A DNA stretch of 64,000 nt, from positions 131,196 to 195,195 of the forward strand of contig JBFWWU010000009.1 of NCBI GenBank assembly GCA_050246015.1. The letters are read 5' to 3'. The stretch comes from JTS-AC122 sp050246015. Lineage in GTDB: Bacteria > Planctomycetota > Phycisphaerae > Phycisphaerales > UBA1924. The notes beneath the pieces are model-generated. The model did no database searches. It was not told where the DNA came from and saw only the letters and a program-made list of their open reading frames with translations. The position numbers were made by a program, and so were the translations under genes. This document shows, piece after piece, positions 62,099 to 64,000 of this stretch. Numbering within the stretch: the first letter of the stretch is position 1; the number at the start of each line of letters is the position of its first letter.

Positions 62099-64000
62099 CT
62101 ACGTGGGATCCTCGTCAGGTTCACTCGGCACATCGTCCTCGCGCTCCGGCCCGCCTCCGTCCCGGAAGTTTTCCTCGGGACCCGCCTTGGGCTTGGTCGC
62201 GAAGTACGACCGCCCGCCCGTCCCGCCGCCTTCGGAACCGCCGACCGCACGCGGAGGCACCGGATCATCGGCATCGAACGGCACATCATCGGCGTACCCG
62301 CCCCCGTCATACCCGCTCACCGGCAACCCCGACCCCGGCGTCTTGGGCTCGATCCGAACACCCGTCCGCGAGTTCGGCGCCCCACCGCCCGCCCCCCCGC
62401 CCCCCCCGCCCCCCCCGGTCGCGCCGCCCGCCCGGGTCGGGTTGTACCGCGTTGTCGCCCCGGCGTCCGCCCCCGGCCACGACTCGTCCGGCGCATACCC
62501 CCCGCGAGACGAGCGCGCCAGGTTCTTGAACCGCGTCGTCTCCGCGTCCCACTTCAGTTCCACCACCCCGGTCGGGCCGTTGCGCTGCTTCGCGACGATG
62601 ATCTCCGCCACGCCGATCTTGTCCATGTTGTCCGGATCGTTCGCCCACGATGCATCGCCCACGTGGTAATACTCCTCGCGGTGCAGCAGCATGATCACGT
62701 CGGCGTCCTGCTCGATCGCCCCCGATTCACGCAGGTCGCTCATCCGCGGCTTGTTGTCCGAACGCGATTCGGGCCCGCGGTTGAGTTGGCTCAGGCACAC
62801 GATCGGCATGTTCAGTTCTCGCGCCAGCGCCTTGATCCCCCGCGAGATCGCCGATACCTCCACCTGCCGGCTCTCCTTCGCGAACGCCGGCGCCGTCATG
62901 AGTTGCAGGTAGTCGATGAAGATCATCTTCACCCCGTATTGCTGCACCATCCGCCTCGCCCGCGCGCGAAGCCCCATCACCGTCAGCCCCGGCATGTCGT
63001 CGATGTAGATCGGCGAATCGTGCAACTCTTCGCACGCCCCCAGGATCTTGCGCAGCATCCGATCGTGCGATTCCCGGTCGAGCGTCCCGGCCGCCCGCAT
63101 GTCCTGGAGCCCCACCCCCGAGCGAGAACTCAGCAGGCGCTGCGCGATCGCCGACTTCGACATCTCAAGCGAGAAAAAACCCACCGGCACATCCACGCGC
63201 TTCCCGCTCTGGTGATCCTCGATCCCGCCCAGCGCGACCTGCTCCGCCAGGTTCAGCGCCAGCGCCGTCTTGCCCATCGACGGCCGGGCCGCGATGATGA
63301 TCATCTCCCCGGGCTGGAACCCGCTGGTCATCTTGTCCAGTTCGTAGTACCCGCTCGCCACCCCGCTCACCCCCTTGCCCTGCATCGCCTCCAGTCGCTC
63401 GAACTCGATCTGCACCAGTTCCGCCATCGACTGCGGCTCGAACAACTCGTGCTTCCGCGAGATCTCGAAGATCTGCTGCTCCGCCTTGTCGATGATCTCC
63501 CCGGCGTTGTCCTCGCTCCCCTGCCCCAGCGTGTAGGCGTTGTGGATGATCGTCCCCGCCGTCTCGATCAACGAGCGCAGTTTCCCCTTCTCGGCCACGA
63601 TCCGCGCCCAGTGCGTCGCGCCCGCCGCCCCCGGCGTCTCCCGCGCCAGTTTCTCCAGGTAGTTGATCCCCCCGACGTCGCTCAGCACCTCCTTGTCGCG
63701 AAGCATGTCCACGAGTTGCACCAGGTCCCCGGCCTGATGTCGGTCGTACAGCGTCACCAGCGCCTGGAAGATCGCCCCGTGCGCTTCCTGATAGAACGCC
63801 GACGGCGACTTGATCAGCATGATCACGTCCCCCGTCACCCGCGGCTCCAGGATCATCGCGCCAAGCAGCGCCATCTCCGCCTCGGGCGCCTGCGGCGGGG
63901 GCTTGTCGAACAACTCCGTCAACTTGAACTGCGGCCGAAATGCCCCGCGCCCCCGCCCCCACGCCTCCCCGCCCCCGCTTCCCCCATCGCCGGCGCCTCC
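62099..64000 (-). CDS. dnaB: replicative DNA helicase (5' end beyond window)
   Basis: At least 633 residues in this window. N-terminal domain (PEAEMALLGAMILEP, the primase-interaction bundle), then the RecA-like motor: TSGFQPGEMIIIAARPSMGKTAL with Walker A, FSLEMSKSAIAQRLLS, MIFIDYLQLM with Walker B, CLSQLNRGPESR and RESGAIEQDADVIMLLHRE, VAKQRNGPTGVVELKW. It is the hexameric ring that unwinds DNA at the fork. The frame does not stop at the TTG at 63922 but continues through Gly-rich codons to the right edge, so the true start is outside. The C-terminus also has a ~120-residue Gly/Pro/Asp-rich tail with a run of glycines (about 62380-62430). It shows no intein. Confidence 0.95.
   Translation of the reverse strand, partial: GGAGDGGSGGGEAWGRGRGAFRPQFKLTELFDKPPPQAPEAEMALLGAMILEPRVTGDVIMLIKSPSAFYQEAHGAIFQALVTLYDRHQAGDLVQLVDMLRDKEVLSDVGGINYLEKLARETPGAAGATHWARIVAEKGKLRSLIETAGTIIHNAYTLGQGSEDNAGEIIDKAEQQIFEISRKHELFEPQSMAELVQIEFERLEAMQGKGVSGVASGYYELDKMTSGFQPGEMIIIAARPSMGKTALALNLAEQVALGGIEDHQSGKRVDVPVGFFSLEMSKSAIAQRLLSSRSGVGLQDMRAAGTLDRESHDRMLRKILGACEELHDSPIYIDDMPGLTVMGLRARARRMVQQYGVKMIFIDYLQLMTAPAFAKESRQVEVSAISRGIKALARELNMPIVCLSQLNRGPESRSDNKPRMSDLRESGAIEQDADVIMLLHREEYYHVGDASWANDPDNMDKIGVAEIIVAKQRNGPTGVVELKWDAETTRFKNLARSSRGGYAPDESWPGADAGATTRYNPTRAGGATGGGGGGGGAGGGAPNSRTGVRIEPKTPGSGLPVSGYDGGGYADDVPFDADDPVPPRAVGGSEGGGTGGRSYFATKPKAGPEENFRDGGGPEREDDVPSEPDEDPT

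Overview
The window reads as chromosome from a GC-rich member of the Planctomycetota, most likely the Phycisphaerae/Phycisphaerales. This is inferred from content, not from a marker gene. The clues are small membrane proteins that begin with a CxxCGY-x(n)-CPECG zinc ribbon (13926-14831 and 57315-58034), secreted Cys-rich proteins ending in dockerin-like EF-hand pairs (53971-57117 and 60880-61905), a TAT-exported Gfo/Idh/MocA protein, an esterase-GH95 fusion, a sulfotransferase and orphan HWE kinases. Most of the window is densely packed with short intergenic gaps and strands that alternate gene by gene.

Layout. 1-13.9 kb: a methyltransferase cut by the left edge, a sulfotransferase, an ABC-F ATPase, a small lipoprotein, trpE, a Gfo/Idh/MocA oxidoreductase, a 1608-residue AsmA-like protein and an ArnT/PMT-type glycosyltransferase. 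13.9-26.2 kb: a zinc-ribbon membrane protein, a sialate O-acetylesterase/GH95 fusion, DinB, cupin, a Wzy-like polymerase, two unknown envelope proteins and a GH31 alpha-glucosidase. 26.2-34.4 kb: rimO, a fused aroDE, a large secreted alpha/beta hydrolase, a DUF6265-type lipoprotein and class I aldolase fbaB. 34.6-44.5 kb: two tandem multi-PAS HWE histidine kinases, a P1B-4 metal ATPase and an MFS carrier. 44.6-53.6 kb: a SWIM protein translationally coupled to a SNF2 helicase, tRNA-Lys, secG, a TlyA-like methyltransferase without S4 domain, an NfeD/ClpP-like membrane protease and endonuclease IV. 54-64 kb: a Cys-rich dockerin-tailed exoprotein with its terminator, a zinc-ribbon membrane protein, an intact transposable element with cargo, a second dockerin-tailed exoprotein, a G-run tract and dnaB, whose 5' end lies beyond the right edge.

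The most interesting object is at 58092-60780. An IS1595-type transposase sits in an element bounded by 23-bp imperfect inverted repeats (58100-58122 and 60750-60772) and by a perfect 8-bp direct repeat (AAAAAAAG). Besides the transposase it carries an unknown 98-aa gene, a GIY-YIG nuclease, a roughly 166-nt stretch that folds into five hairpins behind a TTGCCC-16-TATAAT promoter (a candidate structured RNA), a coiled-coil/winged-helix-like 138-aa protein with a nested palindrome at its promoter, and a possible 52-aa basic peptide. Its base composition is visibly less GC-rich than its neighbours.

A second window-wide pattern is that at least ten genes lacking a Shine-Dalgarno have a -10-like hexamer (mostly TAnnnT) ending exactly 5-6 nt before the start codon. 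This is the geometry expected of leaderless mRNAs, and I used it to choose several starts. Functionally the host genes cover aromatic amino-acid synthesis (trpE, aroDE), central carbon (fbaB), translation and replication (rimO, tRNA-Lys, dnaB), export (secG, nfeD-like) and a strong polysaccharide-degrading and envelope theme.
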